This document shows, in pieces, positions 26,237-34,794 of a DNA stretch of 40,437 nt. Positions within the stretch are counted from its first letter, which is position 1. Each line of letters opens with the position of its first letter. The stretch is from the NCBI GenBank assembly GCA_018056765.1, contig JAGPFA010000003.1, positions 96,187 through 136,623 on the forward strand, in the 5' to 3' direction. Position numbers and translations under genes: made by a program. This stretch comes from Syntrophaceae bacterium (lineage in GTDB: Bacteria > Desulfobacterota > Syntrophia > Syntrophales > Smithellaceae). The notes under the pieces were generated by a model. It did no database searches, had not been told where the DNA came from, and saw only the letters and a program-made list of their open reading frames with translations.

Positions 26237-27313
26237 ATGGATGCGATCCTAAATAAACTTCATGATATAGAGCTGCGTTACCGGGAGCTGGAAGGGCTTT
26301 TGGCCGATCCGGAAGTGGTCTCGCGCCAGGGCATGTATCAGAAGTACGCCAAAGAGCATGCGGATTTAACGCCACTTGTGGAAACGATCCGCCAATATGA
26401 AAAAACCAGAAAACTTCTGGCGGAAAATCATGAACTGCTGGGCGAAAGCGACGAAGAAATCCGCGCCATGGCCAGAGAAGAAATTCCCGCCCTGGAGGAG
26501 GAGATTTCTTCCCTGGAAGAGAGACTGAAAATCCTGCTTTTGCCCAAAGACCCCAATGACGATAAAAACGTCTTTCTGGAAATCCGCGCCGGCACCGGGG
26601 GAGACGAAGCCGGCCTGTTCGCCGGCGATTTGTTTCGCATGTATGCCCGCTATGCAGAACAGCAGGGCTGGCGGGTGGAAATAGTCAGTTCTTCACCGGC
26701 CGGCGGCATGGGCGGTTTCAAGGAAATCATCGCTCAGATTGACGGCCGGGGCGCTTACAGCCGCCTGAAATATGAAAGCGGCGTGCACCGTGTTCAGCGT
26801 GTTCCGGTCACGGAGGCACAGGGACGTATTCATACCTCGGCGGTGACTGTCGCCATATTGCCCGAAGCGGAAGATGTGGAAGTCAATATCGACCCCAATG
26901 ATTTGCGTATCGATGTTTACCGCTCCACCGGCCACGGCGGCCAGAGTGTCAACACAACCGACTCCGCCGTGCGCATCACCCATCTGCCTACGGGACTTGT
27001 GGTTACCTGCCAGGACGAAAAATCACAGCTCAAGAACAAGGCCAAGGCCTTGAAGGTGCTGAGGGCGCGGCTTCTGGACGCGATGGTGCAGGAGCAAAAC
27101 GCCCGGGAGGCGCAAACGCGCAAAAGTCAGGTCGGCTCCGGCGACCGCTCTGAACGCATCCGTACCTATAATTATCCGCAGGGGAGAATCACCGATCATC
27201 GCATCAACCTTACCCGCTATGATCTGGAAAACTTCATAAACGGAGACATAGGCCCTGTAATCGACGCTCTGGCCGCCCACCATCAGGCGGAGCTGCTCAA
27301 AAACCAGAGATAG
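26237..27313 (+). CDS. prfA: Peptide chain release factor 1
   Basis: This is a 358-residue class I release factor that reads UAA and UAG. The stop-codon recognition PxT motif appears as PVT at 190-192. The GGQ motif that triggers peptidyl-tRNA hydrolysis is at 234-236 ([10 protein letters not shown]). RAGTGGDEA near 117 and the C-terminal [18 protein letters not shown] block are typical. Length is standard. The gene for the GGQ methyltransferase PrmC, which often follows prfA, is not present; a convergent radical SAM gene lies there. The ribosome-binding site is weak. Confidence 0.97.
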   Translation: MDAILNKLHDIELRYRELEGLLADPEVVSRQGMYQKYAKEHADLTPLVETIRQYEKTRKLLAENHELLGESDEEIRAMAREEIPALEEEISSLEERLKILLLPKDPNDDKNVFLEIRAGTGGDEAGLFAGDLFRMYARYAEQQGWRVEIVSSSPAGGMGGFKEIIAQIDGRGAYSRLKYESGVHRVQRVPVTEAQGRIHTSAVTVAILPEAEDVEVNIDPNDLRIDVYRSTGHGGQSVNTTDSAVRITHLPTGLVVTCQDEKSQLKNKAKALKVLRARLLDAMVQEQNAREAQTRKSQVGSGDRSERIRTYNYPQGRITDHRINLTRYDLENFINGDIGPVIDALAAHHQAELLKNQR

Positions 27314-27328
27314 TCATAATGTGGCCCC

Positions 27329-27412
27329 TATCCTTTATCCTTTATCCTTTATCCTTTCGCCTTTATCCTTTAGCCTTTAGCCTTTGTCCTTTATCCTTTC
27401 GCCTTTCTCCTC
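27329..27412. repeat. Array of twelve heptanucleotides
   Basis: Twelve head-to-tail 7-mers of the form TNNCCTT (TATCCTT six times, TAGCCTT and TCGCCTT twice each, TGTCCTT and a final degenerate TCTCCTC once each) occupy exactly 84 bases between the convergent prfA and radical SAM genes. The array abuts the radical SAM stop codon. The same unit occurs at 12637-12692. No terminator is visible here. Confidence 0.9.
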
Positions 27413-28888
27413 CTATCCATCGACTGGCGCGTCAAAAAGCTCCCGCTTCGGTTCGAACTGATTTTTGGCCAACCAGAAGGAAGGCAGGTGGCGTAAAAAA
27501 TACCACAGGCTCCTGCGATGCTCCCAGATGCGCCTGCGGAATCGCCTGCGCCACGCCGGGTCGGAATAAAACCGCTTGACGTGTTCATTGTAGAGCTGAT
27601 CGAGTCTTTCCCGCGAGGCGATGCCCTTCGGGACGAACACGAAGTTCAAACAGTTCATGAGCCGCCAGTCTTCATTAAATGTCCCCTCCTCACGGATGGT
27701 CGGCCAAAGGGGCGCGCCGGGAAAAGGCGTGAACTTGGCCATATTCATGTCATCGAGTTCCAGAGAAATAATGAAATCAGATGTACGGCGGATGGATTCT
27801 TCCGTCTCGCCGGGCAGCCCCATCATGAAAAGCCCCTTGGCGCGGAGACCGGCGGACTGAATGCGGGCTACCGTGTCACGCACATCATCGAGCGACACGC
27901 CGGATTTATGACGGGCAAGCATCTCCGGGTCGGCCGATTCAATGCCCAGTGACACCATCAGGCAGCCGGCTTCCTTGAGCATCCTTAAAAGGTCGTCGTC
28001 GGTGTAGCCCACGCGTACGGCGCAGTTGAAATTGATGCCCAGCGGTTTTTGCGTAAGTTTCGTGCATAGCTCGACGATGCGCCGCCGGTTGGCGGTGAAA
28101 AGATCGTCGTAGATGTTGATATGCCGTGCGCCGAATTTATCGGAAAGATATTTCATGTGCGCGTAGATGTATTCAGCTGAATTGTAGCGGTAGCCCTTTC
28201 GGAAAACGGAGCGGTCGCAGTAGGAACAGGAATACATGCAGCCGCGCGAGGTGATCATCGTTGCACCGGGCGTTTGGATATAAGAAAAAAGCGGCAGGTG
28301 GTAATCGCGCGGGAATCCCCGTAGTTTTTCATAAGCGGGGAAAGGCAGGCTGTCCAGATCGGCGATATGCTTTCTGGGTTGGTTTGCCAGGGCATGGCCG
28401 TTTTCCCGGCGGACGAGACCGTCAATACCGGCCGGGTCGCATCCCGCGGCAAGTTCGCTCATCGTTTGCTCGCCCTCGCCCACCACCAGAAAATCAAATG
28501 AAGGATAACCGGCCAGCAGTTTTTCACCAAGCGCCGAGGCATGCACTCCGCCACAGACGGTTATTATTCCGGGGTGCGCCTGTCTGATCTTTTCCGCCAG
28601 TTCGGTCGCATCGGGAAAAGATGACGTGGTTGCGGAAAAACCGACAATGTCCGGTTCAAAATTAAGGATCTCGCCGGCCTGTTTGTCAATGTCCAGCGGC
28701 GCAGCCGGCCCCAGACAGTCATATACGTAAACGTCATGGCCTTCGCGGGAAAGCCAGGCAGCCATGGAAAGGAGCCCCTGGGGAACCATGCGGTTGGCGA
28801 TATCGGTGATATCGCGCCTGCCGGGAAACCAGTTGAAACCACGCGGGTGAACCAGCACGATGCGTTTTTTTTGTCTTGCGGTATTCAT
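27413..28888 (-). CDS. B12-binding radical SAM enzyme of the lipid cluster
   Basis: This is a 491-residue protein with an N-terminal cobalamin-binding domain (about 8-150, with VCGGVHAS and VVGEGE) and a radical SAM domain. The iron-sulfur motif is CxxxCxxC at Cys217, Cys221 and Cys224 (SRGCMYSCSYCDRS). A later LGIESADPEML block and a basic helical C-terminus complete it. Such class B enzymes methylate, cyclise or rearrange unactivated carbons, as in hopanoid and other lipid pathways. The ATG at 28888 is chosen because it lies 10 bases after the upstream gene's stop; an upstream in-frame start would overlap that gene by 150 bases and adds an unrelated sequence. It is the last gene of the ketosynthase cluster, and the reaction is unknown. 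Confidence 0.88.
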   Translation of the reverse strand: MNTARQKKRIVLVHPRGFNWFPGRRDITDIANRMVPQGLLSMAAWLSREGHDVYVYDCLGPAAPLDIDKQAGEILNFEPDIVGFSATTSSFPDATELAEKIRQAHPGIITVCGGVHASALGEKLLAGYPSFDFLVVGEGEQTMSELAAGCDPAGIDGLVRRENGHALANQPRKHIADLDSLPFPAYEKLRGFPRDYHLPLFSYIQTPGATMITSRGCMYSCSYCDRSVFRKGYRYNSAEYIYAHMKYLSDKFGARHINIYDDLFTANRRRIVELCTKLTQKPLGINFNCAVRVGYTDDDLLRMLKEAGCLMVSLGIESADPEMLARHKSGVSLDDVRDTVARIQSAGLRAKGLFMMGLPGETEESIRRTSDFIISLELDDMNMAKFTPFPGAPLWPTIREEGTFNEDWRLMNCLNFVFVPKGIASRERLDQLYNEHVKRFYSDPAWRRRFRRRIWEHRRSLWYFLRHLPSFWLAKNQFEPKRELFDAPVDG

Positions 28889-28898
28889 GTCCGAGGTT

Positions 28899-29861
28899 CT
28901 ACCGGGAGACGGCGACAACCATGGCCTGCCTGCCGGAATCGGAAAAGTTACTACAGACCACAAGTGAGGAGGGGGTATTCCTGAGTGCCGAGGCCAGGCC
29001 GTAAGCCGAGGCGGTCGGGAAGACGCCGGAATAAGGCAGGTAGTCAAAAAGATCGAAGCCGGACGGAGCGACCGGGTTTTTCAGGCGGAACCCGGGCAGC
29101 CAAAGTTTACGCTCGGAGACCAATCCGGCCGGAAGGGCGGCCAGGATGTCATCACCTTGTGCTGAATCCGGGGCAGTTGTTTTGCGCGCACTGACCTGTA
29201 CTGTGTAAATGTCACCTATTTTTTCCCGCATGTCTTTTCCCAGCACAAGCCAGGAACTCCCTTCGCCGATGGGCAGCATCCGCGAATTTTCCGCAAGCGC
29301 GTTCATCCTCATCCGGTATTCCTCAACAGTGGGTGTATAGACGTCGCAGCCGCCGACCAGCGCCAGGTCTATTTCACCGCTTGTCAGATAGCATTTGGCG
29401 AGCCATAAGGCGGATTCGAAAGAAAGCTCCTCATCGGATACGGTCAGAATAACCCCTTTTACACCGGAGTGGCGCGCCAGAAAAAAGGCGGCGGCGTTGC
29501 TCACGGAGTTGGCAAACTGGTTGGGGCTGGGGAAACCGCCGCTGTGTTTGAACACCTGGGTGACAAACGGCAGTATTTCATCGCCGTTGCCCAGGCCGGT
29601 GGCTAAAAAGATACCGGTTTTGCTGCCATTTAGCACTTCCGGTGCAACCTGCTGTAAACAGGAGACCGCCCCGGCACAGACCATTTTTATGAACCTGCCC
29701 GCCCGCCGGATCTGCTGTCCCAGCACCTTCTGGACCAGATCATCGCAGGCCAGAGGCAGCATGGACTCCTGCCAGGGCGGTTCTTCATTGGGCACTAAAG
29801 AAGGCCCGAGGTAGCTTGCCGCAATAACATTGACAGGGTTATTTTGTTTTTCAATCAGCAT
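28899..29861 (-). CDS. Degenerate ketosynthase, chain-length-factor-like
   Basis: This 320-residue protein of the thiolase/ketosynthase fold is shorter than a normal ketosynthase (about 400). The region that should hold the catalytic cysteine reads LTVSDEELSFESAL (139-152), with acidic residues and no Cys. The later KxxxGH block is replaced by YSGVFPTASAYGLASAL, with no His. Structural motifs such as LALVGGCD (167-173) and GEGSSWLVL (199-207) remain. This is how the KS-beta or chain-length factor partner of a type II system looks. Its start lies two bases past the stop of an active ketosynthase gene, so the two are probably made in equal amounts as a heterodimer. It might set chain length or simply stabilise the partner. 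Confidence 0.82.
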   Translation of the reverse strand: MLIEKQNNPVNVIAASYLGPSLVPNEEPPWQESMLPLACDDLVQKVLGQQIRRAGRFIKMVCAGAVSCLQQVAPEVLNGSKTGIFLATGLGNGDEILPFVTQVFKHSGGFPSPNQFANSVSNAAAFFLARHSGVKGVILTVSDEELSFESALWLAKCYLTSGEIDLALVGGCDVYTPTVEEYRMRMNALAENSRMLPIGEGSSWLVLGKDMREKIGDIYTVQVSARKTTAPDSAQGDDILAALPAGLVSERKLWLPGFRLKNPVAPSGFDLFDYLPYSGVFPTASAYGLASALRNTPSSLVVCSNFSDSGRQAMVVAVSR

Positions 29862-29863
29862 AG

Positions 29864-31045
29864 TCAGCTCTTATACGACTCTTTTTTAATGACGTAGCTG
29901 GTGCAGGTGGCGCCGAAGCCGAAAAAGTTGAAAAGATACGCGCCGTCCGGCGCCGGCCGGTTGACCTGCGACGGGGCGAATCCGATTTTCGGGTCTGTCT
30001 CGGTAAAGCCGAAACTCACCGGGATGGTTCCCGCCTCCAGGCAGGAAAGCCACAGGGCTGTTTCCACCGCTCCGGCCGCTCCCAGCTGGTGGCCGATCGC
30101 CCCTTTTAACGACACCACCGGAGGAAGTTTTTCACCAAAAACCCTGACCAGCCCCCGGCCTTCCGAGAGGTCATTGTCCTGGGTTCCCGTACCGTGCGCC
30201 TTGATGGCGACAATATCATCTGTGCGGATGTCCGCCCGACGGAGCGCCTCGCTAACCACAGAATCCACCATCGCGCCATCCGTGCCGGCGGAGGTGAGCG
30301 AGGTGTTGTCGCTGAACAGATAGCCGCCCGCGAATGTGTAGCGGTTGCCGGCGCTCGTCGAGTCGTTGCCACGCTCGAGAACAAGGCAGGCCGCACCCTC
30401 ACCGATCTGCATGCCCATACGTGATTTGCAAAACGGCCGGCAACTGTCGGGATCGTATAGAAGCAGGCTGGCAAACCCGTGCAGCGTCATGTTCAGCAAG
30501 GGCTCGAAGCCGATGACAACCGCGCGGCGGACTCTATTGTGCCGAATCAGGTCCGCGGCCGCCACCAGCGCATGCGAGCTGGAGACACACGCCATACTCA
30601 GCGTGAAGATCATGCCGCCGATGCCATATTTTTCCGCAACAAACTGCGTCACTTCACCCGGCCCGCGGTTACGGCACGAAATGGGCGGTGATTCCCTGTC
30701 GGGGTGGCGGCGCACCTCATCCACAAACTCATGTTCGTTGCGGATGAAAAGCCCACCAGTGGTACCCATGAGGAGACAACTATCCGCGATTTCCTCACTG
30801 GTCAGGCCCGCGCGGGTGAAAGCCTCGGAAATGCAGGCATCGAGCATGGCGAGCGATTTCCGGAGGGGGTCTCCGTCGTAGGCAACTTCAAAAGCCTTGA
30901 ATTCACGATCAATCATATGCGACGAGCGGCAGACATCAGCCGGACGGACGTTGCCCGCGATGATATTGGCCGCATTTTCGGGAGCGCTCCAGCCCAGCGT
31001 GGTCACTGCTCCCCAGCCGCGGATATGGATGGCGTCATCTTTCAC
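29864..31045 (-). CDS. Active beta-ketoacyl synthase (KS-alpha type)
   Basis: This is a 393-residue FabF-like condensing enzyme. The triad is complete: Cys153 (SMACVSSSHA), His284 (KAHGTGT) and His319 (LKGAIGHQLGAAG). It should extend an ACP-bound acyl chain with malonyl-ACP. The start is a GTG that overlaps the ACP stop codon in GTGA, and AAGG lies a few bases upstream. The neighbouring degenerate ketosynthase suggests a KS-alpha/KS-beta pair. No ketoreductase or dehydratase is encoded in the window, so either these come from primary fatty acid synthesis or the product keeps its keto groups. It differs from housekeeping FabF by its location with an exporter and acyltransferases. Confidence 0.9.
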   Translation of the reverse strand: MKDDAIHIRGWGAVTTLGWSAPENAANIIAGNVRPADVCRSSHMIDREFKAFEVAYDGDPLRKSLAMLDACISEAFTRAGLTSEEIADSCLLMGTTGGLFIRNEHEFVDEVRRHPDRESPPISCRNRGPGEVTQFVAEKYGIGGMIFTLSMACVSSSHALVAAADLIRHNRVRRAVVIGFEPLLNMTLHGFASLLLYDPDSCRPFCKSRMGMQIGEGAACLVLERGNDSTSAGNRYTFAGGYLFSDNTSLTSAGTDGAMVDSVVSEALRRADIRTDDIVAIKAHGTGTQDNDLSEGRGLVRVFGEKLPPVVSLKGAIGHQLGAAGAVETALWLSCLEAGTIPVSFGFTETDPKIGFAPSQVNRPAPDGAYLFNFFGFGATCTSYVIKKESYKS

Positions 31046-31353
31046 TTTTTAACCTTGGGAGCCCCGATCACGAAATCCGCCAGCGTGTCGAAAGACTGCA
31101 TCGCCTGGGCGGCGGTGGAGGCGTTTTTAAGCTCCACACCGAATGTGTAGCGAAGCTCCATGGCGATTTCCATTGCGTCGAGTGAATCGAGTTTGAGCGG
31201 CCCGGGACCGCCGATAAAGGGAACATCCGTGGGGACGTCTTCGGGGCGCACATCCTGAATTTCGCAGGCGCGGATGATAAGTTCCTTGAGCTTGAAAATC
31301 AAATCCTCCCTGGATGTCACCCCCAACTCCTGATAAGCCTTTTCTAAATCCAT
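31042..31353 (-). CDS. Dedicated acyl carrier protein
   Basis: This 103-residue ACP carries growing acyl chains on a phosphopantetheine arm. The attachment site is Ser57 in LKLDSLDAMEIAM, a DSL motif followed by the usual acidic helix. It is longer than FAS AcpP (about 78), with about 20 extra N-terminal residues. The ATG at 31353 lies inside the end of the permease gene (10-base overlap) with AAGGAG five to seven bases upstream. The ketosynthase start overlaps its stop. It should serve the ketosynthase pair and perhaps donate the acyl chain to the BtrH-like protein. Confidence 0.9.
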   Translation of the reverse strand: MDLEKAYQELGVTSREDLIFKLKELIIRACEIQDVRPEDVPTDVPFIGGPGPLKLDSLDAMEIAMELRYTFGVELKNASTAAQAMQSFDTLADFVIGAPKVKK

Positions 31354-32459
31354 TTAACTCTCCTTCCGGCAATATAGAAGCAAATTCCGGCAAACACTGT
31401 CAATACAATTAATTTCGGCGCGATCCGGCAAAAGGGCGCCGAGCGTAGAAATATATCCAGATAGGCCTGATGCGCCCAGTACATCGGTGAGATCATGGCC
31501 GCCTTCTTCAATGCGGCAGGCAGAATCGCATGCGGCAGCATGATTGCGCCGAAAACGGCCATCAACACGGTGCTGACCGCCGCGAGAGTCGAGGCCTGCT
31601 CCTGGGTACGACCCAGCGCGGCGATCATCACGCCGAAACCGGTGGTGGCCGCCGCCACCACCAGTGTGACCGGGATCATATGCCAGGGATGCTCCCCCAG
31701 ATAAAAGGCATGGCTGATAAAGTGCGACATGACAAAGACACCGACAAGCATCATCAGCACAAACTGCACAACATTGATGATATAGTAGGGGATGATCTTC
31801 CCCAGTGTCACCAGATGGGTGCTGACCGGATAGGTGAACAGGCGTTGAAGCGTACCATCATTCTTTTCCTTCAAAAAACCGATAGACAGAGGAATCGAAA
31901 TAAAAAACATTGCAAAAATCGCATAGGCGGGAACCGTCTGCTGCAGCGGTGTGGGCAGGTCGCGGTTGGGTTTTATCTTTTCAACAATCAGCGCCTGCAT
32001 GACCGCCTCCAGGTTGTCTATGTCCATGAAAACTTCCACCGCAAGTGACGTGATGAGCGAGCGTGCGGCTATTTTATAGCCCGCGTCAATGGACGGCTCG
32101 AAATACAGCTCCACAGGGCTGTCGCCTGCTTCGAAACCTTCGGGGATCGTCACCACCAGTTGAGTTTTACCGTCGGCCAGAATCAGGTCATTGTCGGTCT
32201 GCCGACTCTGAATCGCCAAAATCGCCGGGTTGTTTTTTATTTTTTGCTCCAGCAGCTTCGCCTTGGCTGAAGCACTTTCGTTTTTGACGACCAGCTGTAT
32301 CTTCCGCCCGGTCAGCTTGTCCGTCCAGACTCCTTCCATCGCCAGCGATAAAAAGAAAATGAGCACCACCGGCATCAGAAACAGAAGCATGACGGTCTGA
32401 CGGTCGCGTAACAGAATCAGCATTTCTTTGCGGATCAGTTCTTTTAGTTGCCCGGCCAT
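31344..32459 (-). CDS. ABC-2 type exporter permease
   Basis: This is a 371-residue inner membrane permease of the ABC-2 (DrrB/YhhJ-like) type. One N-terminal membrane segment (about 22-42) is followed by a large periplasmic domain (about 43-170). Five or so C-terminal segments (about 175-365) include the family block around SIGFLKEKNDGTLQRLF. It pairs with the ATPase encoded 77 bases upstream. ABC-2 systems of this kind export lipids, polysaccharides or small molecules, so it likely moves the cluster's product or a lipid-linked form of it. A GAGGTG ribosome-binding site lies rather far (about 13 bases) from the ATG. Confidence 0.88.
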   Translation of the reverse strand: MAGQLKELIRKEMLILLRDRQTVMLLFLMPVVLIFFLSLAMEGVWTDKLTGRKIQLVVKNESASAKAKLLEQKIKNNPAILAIQSRQTDNDLILADGKTQLVVTIPEGFEAGDSPVELYFEPSIDAGYKIAARSLITSLAVEVFMDIDNLEAVMQALIVEKIKPNRDLPTPLQQTVPAYAIFAMFFISIPLSIGFLKEKNDGTLQRLFTYPVSTHLVTLGKIIPYYIINVVQFVLMMLVGVFVMSHFISHAFYLGEHPWHMIPVTLVVAAATTGFGVMIAALGRTQEQASTLAAVSTVLMAVFGAIMLPHAILPAALKKAAMISPMYWAHQAYLDIFLRSAPFCRIAPKLIVLTVFAGICFYIAGRRVKWI

Positions 32460-32536
32460 TTAATTTTTAATCGCACCTCAATCCGTTTTTGTACGATGGA
32501 GAAAGGCAAAGATGGTCAAACAATGCCGCCCCTGCC

Positions 32537-33256
32537 CTAGTCATCGCGCAGCCCCCGGCCCGTCTTTTCCAGAAAAAATTTTTCCAAATTATCTATCCCG
32601 GACATCGGCCCTTCATAAATCACGAGCCCCTTGTCCGCCATGGTCACCGCCCGGCAAAGCCTTTGTGCTTCTTCCATGATATGGGTGGATAAAAGAACGG
32701 TCATCCCGGCGGCATTGAGTTCTGTGAGTGTCTCATAAATATGATGGCGGCTCTGGGGATCGATGCCGACGGTCGGTTCATCGAGCAAAAGCAGGGTCGG
32801 GGAATGCAGAAGGGCTACGGCAATGTTGAGCCGTCGCTGCATTCCGCCTGAATAAGTGCAAACCAATTCACCGGCATGACCCGCAAGACCCGTTCTCTCC
32901 AGAACTTCGAGCGACCGAGCCTCGATTCTGTCACCGGGCATGCCGGCCATCGCACCGAAGAAGCGCAGGTTTTCCATGGCGGTCAATCCCGTGTATAGTG
33001 ATATGGGCTGTGGAACGTAACCGATGGACAAAAGAGCGTCTCTATCAGGTATCATGCGGCCGTAAACAGTGACGCTGCCTGAATAGTCTTTCAGTTGGCC
33101 GGTTATAATCCTCATCAGTGTGGACTTGCCGGCGCCGTTGGGCCCCAGAAGCGCATGCATGCCCCCGTCCGGGACCGCAAGAGAAAATTTCTCCAGAGCG
33201 TTTACCGCCCCGTTGCCGTAGCAGAAGGTCACGGCACAAACGTCCAGCGCATTCAT
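32537..33256 (-). CDS. ABC exporter ATP-binding protein
   Basis: This 239-residue ATPase powers the ABC-2 permease encoded next. Walker A is GPNGAGKS at 38-45. The Q-loop region is [10 protein letters not shown], the signature YSGGMQRRL, Walker [13 protein letters not shown], and the switch His lies in STHIME. All catalytic residues are present. The start overlaps the upstream BtrH-like gene's stop as ATGA, so translation is coupled. The sequence belongs to the drug/lipid exporter (DrrA/CcmA) type. Confidence 0.93.
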   Translation of the reverse strand: MNALDVCAVTFCYGNGAVNALEKFSLAVPDGGMHALLGPNGAGKSTLMRIITGQLKDYSGSVTVYGRMIPDRDALLSIGYVPQPISLYTGLTAMENLRFFGAMAGMPGDRIEARSLEVLERTGLAGHAGELVCTYSGGMQRRLNIAVALLHSPTLLLLDEPTVGIDPQSRHHIYETLTELNAAGMTVLLSTHIMEEAQRLCRAVTMADKGLVIYEGPMSGIDNLEKFFLEKTGRGLRDD

Positions 33257-34308
33257 GCTTTGAGCTTCCTCACCACGGAATCGAGGTCGCGGAAAAACTG
33301 TTCTTCCCTTCCTGCGCAGATGAGCACCAGAGCGCCTGCCTTGGCAAAGGTGTCTTCTCCGGAACCACGTTCCTTAATGACACGGGCAGAAACAACGGCA
33401 AACTGCCGCCAGATGTCGCCGATGGAGGTCATCTCTTTGGAAAGCCCGGCCAGCTCGTCGGAACCGAACAGGGCGGCCGCTTCCTGGAGAAAGGCCGCAT
33501 ACATGAAACGAAAACCCGCACCTCCCGTACCTACCTCTTCCTGCATACGAACCACATTGGCCAGACGGCGGCGCGCCTCGCGTACGCCCAGTACCGTAGG
33601 GCTTTTAATGATCTGCCTGGCCAGATAACGCATGCCCATAAGGCCGACAAAAGGAAAAGGAGTACGCAGCATCATGTTGCAGGAGTCTTTTATCGCGTCA
33701 ATGCAGGCCTTTCTGAAGTTGGGTCTTGGATTGACGGATTTTGCATAATACATGTATCCCTTTGATTCCAGAGGGCCCCGGGCGAAACGCGCCCGCTCCA
33801 GATCTTCCGTCAGACAATCCACCGGGTGATCCAAAACAGGGTCGGCAACGCGAAAGCCGTCCTTGACTTCCCGCAGCACAATGATGTTGTGGCCGTTGAA
33901 CTGAAAACGAAACCGGTCGGGAAAATAGGAAAGCCAGTAAATGTTTGTGGTCAGGCCGACGATGTTGCCGGAGGCAAGCAGGGCGCGCAGATCGTCCATG
34001 CCCTCTTTCGTCCGGTCTTTCTTCCACGGGAAGTTGTGATATTTTTTTGCGATAAATTCTCCGCCCAGTCTTTTTGCCACCTTGGTAAAAAGAGTGCCGG
34101 GCCGCGACCGGTAAGTGGTTACGGGCAACCCCACCATTTTGATAAACGGCAGGTGGCCGAAGAAAATGCCGCTGCCGACGCCGAAAGCCATCGCCTCGGA
34201 CAGATCTACCCCCTTGTCCTGAAACAGAGAGGCGGTGACGCCGCTTTCACAGTGGGAAGCATGCAGGTGGTTAAAAGGTTTCCCCGCACAAGTCAGTTCA
34301 GTAGTCAT
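33253..34308 (-). CDS. BtrH-type acyltransferase-like protein
   Basis: This 351-residue protein has an N-terminal BtrH_N-like domain, a papain-like fold named after BtrH, which transfers an acyl group from an ACP to an aminoglycoside in butirosin synthesis. A possible catalytic Cys20 sits in SHCESGVTASL, His140 in FNGHNIIVL and Asp156 in VADPVLD, in the order expected for a Cys-His-Asp triad. Residues about 190-350 form a helical domain I do not recognise. No signal peptide or membrane segment is seen. It overlaps both neighbours by four bases. In this cluster it may move the finished chain from the ACP to an acceptor. The family call is moderate and the role is inference. Confidence 0.75.
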   Translation of the reverse strand: MTTELTCAGKPFNHLHASHCESGVTASLFQDKGVDLSEAMAFGVGSGIFFGHLPFIKMVGLPVTTYRSRPGTLFTKVAKRLGGEFIAKKYHNFPWKKDRTKEGMDDLRALLASGNIVGLTTNIYWLSYFPDRFRFQFNGHNIIVLREVKDGFRVADPVLDHPVDCLTEDLERARFARGPLESKGYMYYAKSVNPRPNFRKACIDAIKDSCNMMLRTPFPFVGLMGMRYLARQIIKSPTVLGVREARRRLANVVRMQEEVGTGGAGFRFMYAAFLQEAAALFGSDELAGLSKEMTSIGDIWRQFAVVSARVIKERGSGEDTFAKAGALVLICAGREEQFFRDLDSVVRKLKA

Positions 34309-34730
34309 GGGTGTGTAATTACCTTTCCTTGGGTGTTTATAGGTCCTCTTTTGAGCTCTTCGGTACTTATCGCGAGTGCCTGCGCGTAGCGCTCAAGCAC
34401 CTGCGGCTTCAACTTGGCGAAAATTTCCGGACGAAAATGCCTTTTGACGCGGAATACGGCAATCCCTGCAGTTTTGCCCAGAATTTTCGGTGTCATCTGC
34501 CTGAGCTCCATGTAAAAGCCAAGAGGACTTTGGCGGCCGGCCAGCACTTCTTTTCTGATCTCAACAAGCCTTGCCTCCCAGTCTTCCATGGCCAGGCCGT
34601 TGACAATCGCTTCCGCCTCCCAGCCGGAGCTGGGAACGACCACATAGTTTCCCTGGTCATCAAGCGCGTAGCAGGCGCGCTTTTCCCCGTTGTAATAGGT
34701 GATGTCCTGCGGCACTTCGCTTACTTTCAT
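34305..34730 (-). CDS. Small unknown protein of the lipid cluster
   Basis: This 141-residue soluble protein has no family I recognise. The N-terminal half (about 1-60) has a YYNGEKRACYALDDQGNYVVV stretch and looks beta-rich. The C-terminal half is helical, and its end (LERYAQALAISTEEL) resembles the second half of an XRE-type helix-turn-helix, though a full DNA-binding fold is not evident. The ATG at 34730 has GGAGG seven bases upstream; the GTG four codons earlier overlaps that site. It overlaps the BtrH-like gene as ATGA, so it is translated together with it and may be its partner or a scaffold. Confidence 0.75.
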   Translation of the reverse strand: MKVSEVPQDITYYNGEKRACYALDDQGNYVVVPSSGWEAEAIVNGLAMEDWEARLVEIRKEVLAGRQSPLGFYMELRQMTPKILGKTAGIAVFRVKRHFRPEIFAKLKPQVLERYAQALAISTEELKRGPINTQGKVITHP

Positions 34731-34794
34731 AAACGCCTCCACCCATTGTAGTCAAAGTTTGCTTCTTATCTGTCTATGAAGCACAAAGCAAAGC

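Noticed and set aside
28889..29047. Upstream extension of the radical SAM gene (53 residues)
   Set aside because: It overlaps the end of the ketosynthase-like gene in another frame and gives a proline-rich sequence unlike a B12-binding domain start.
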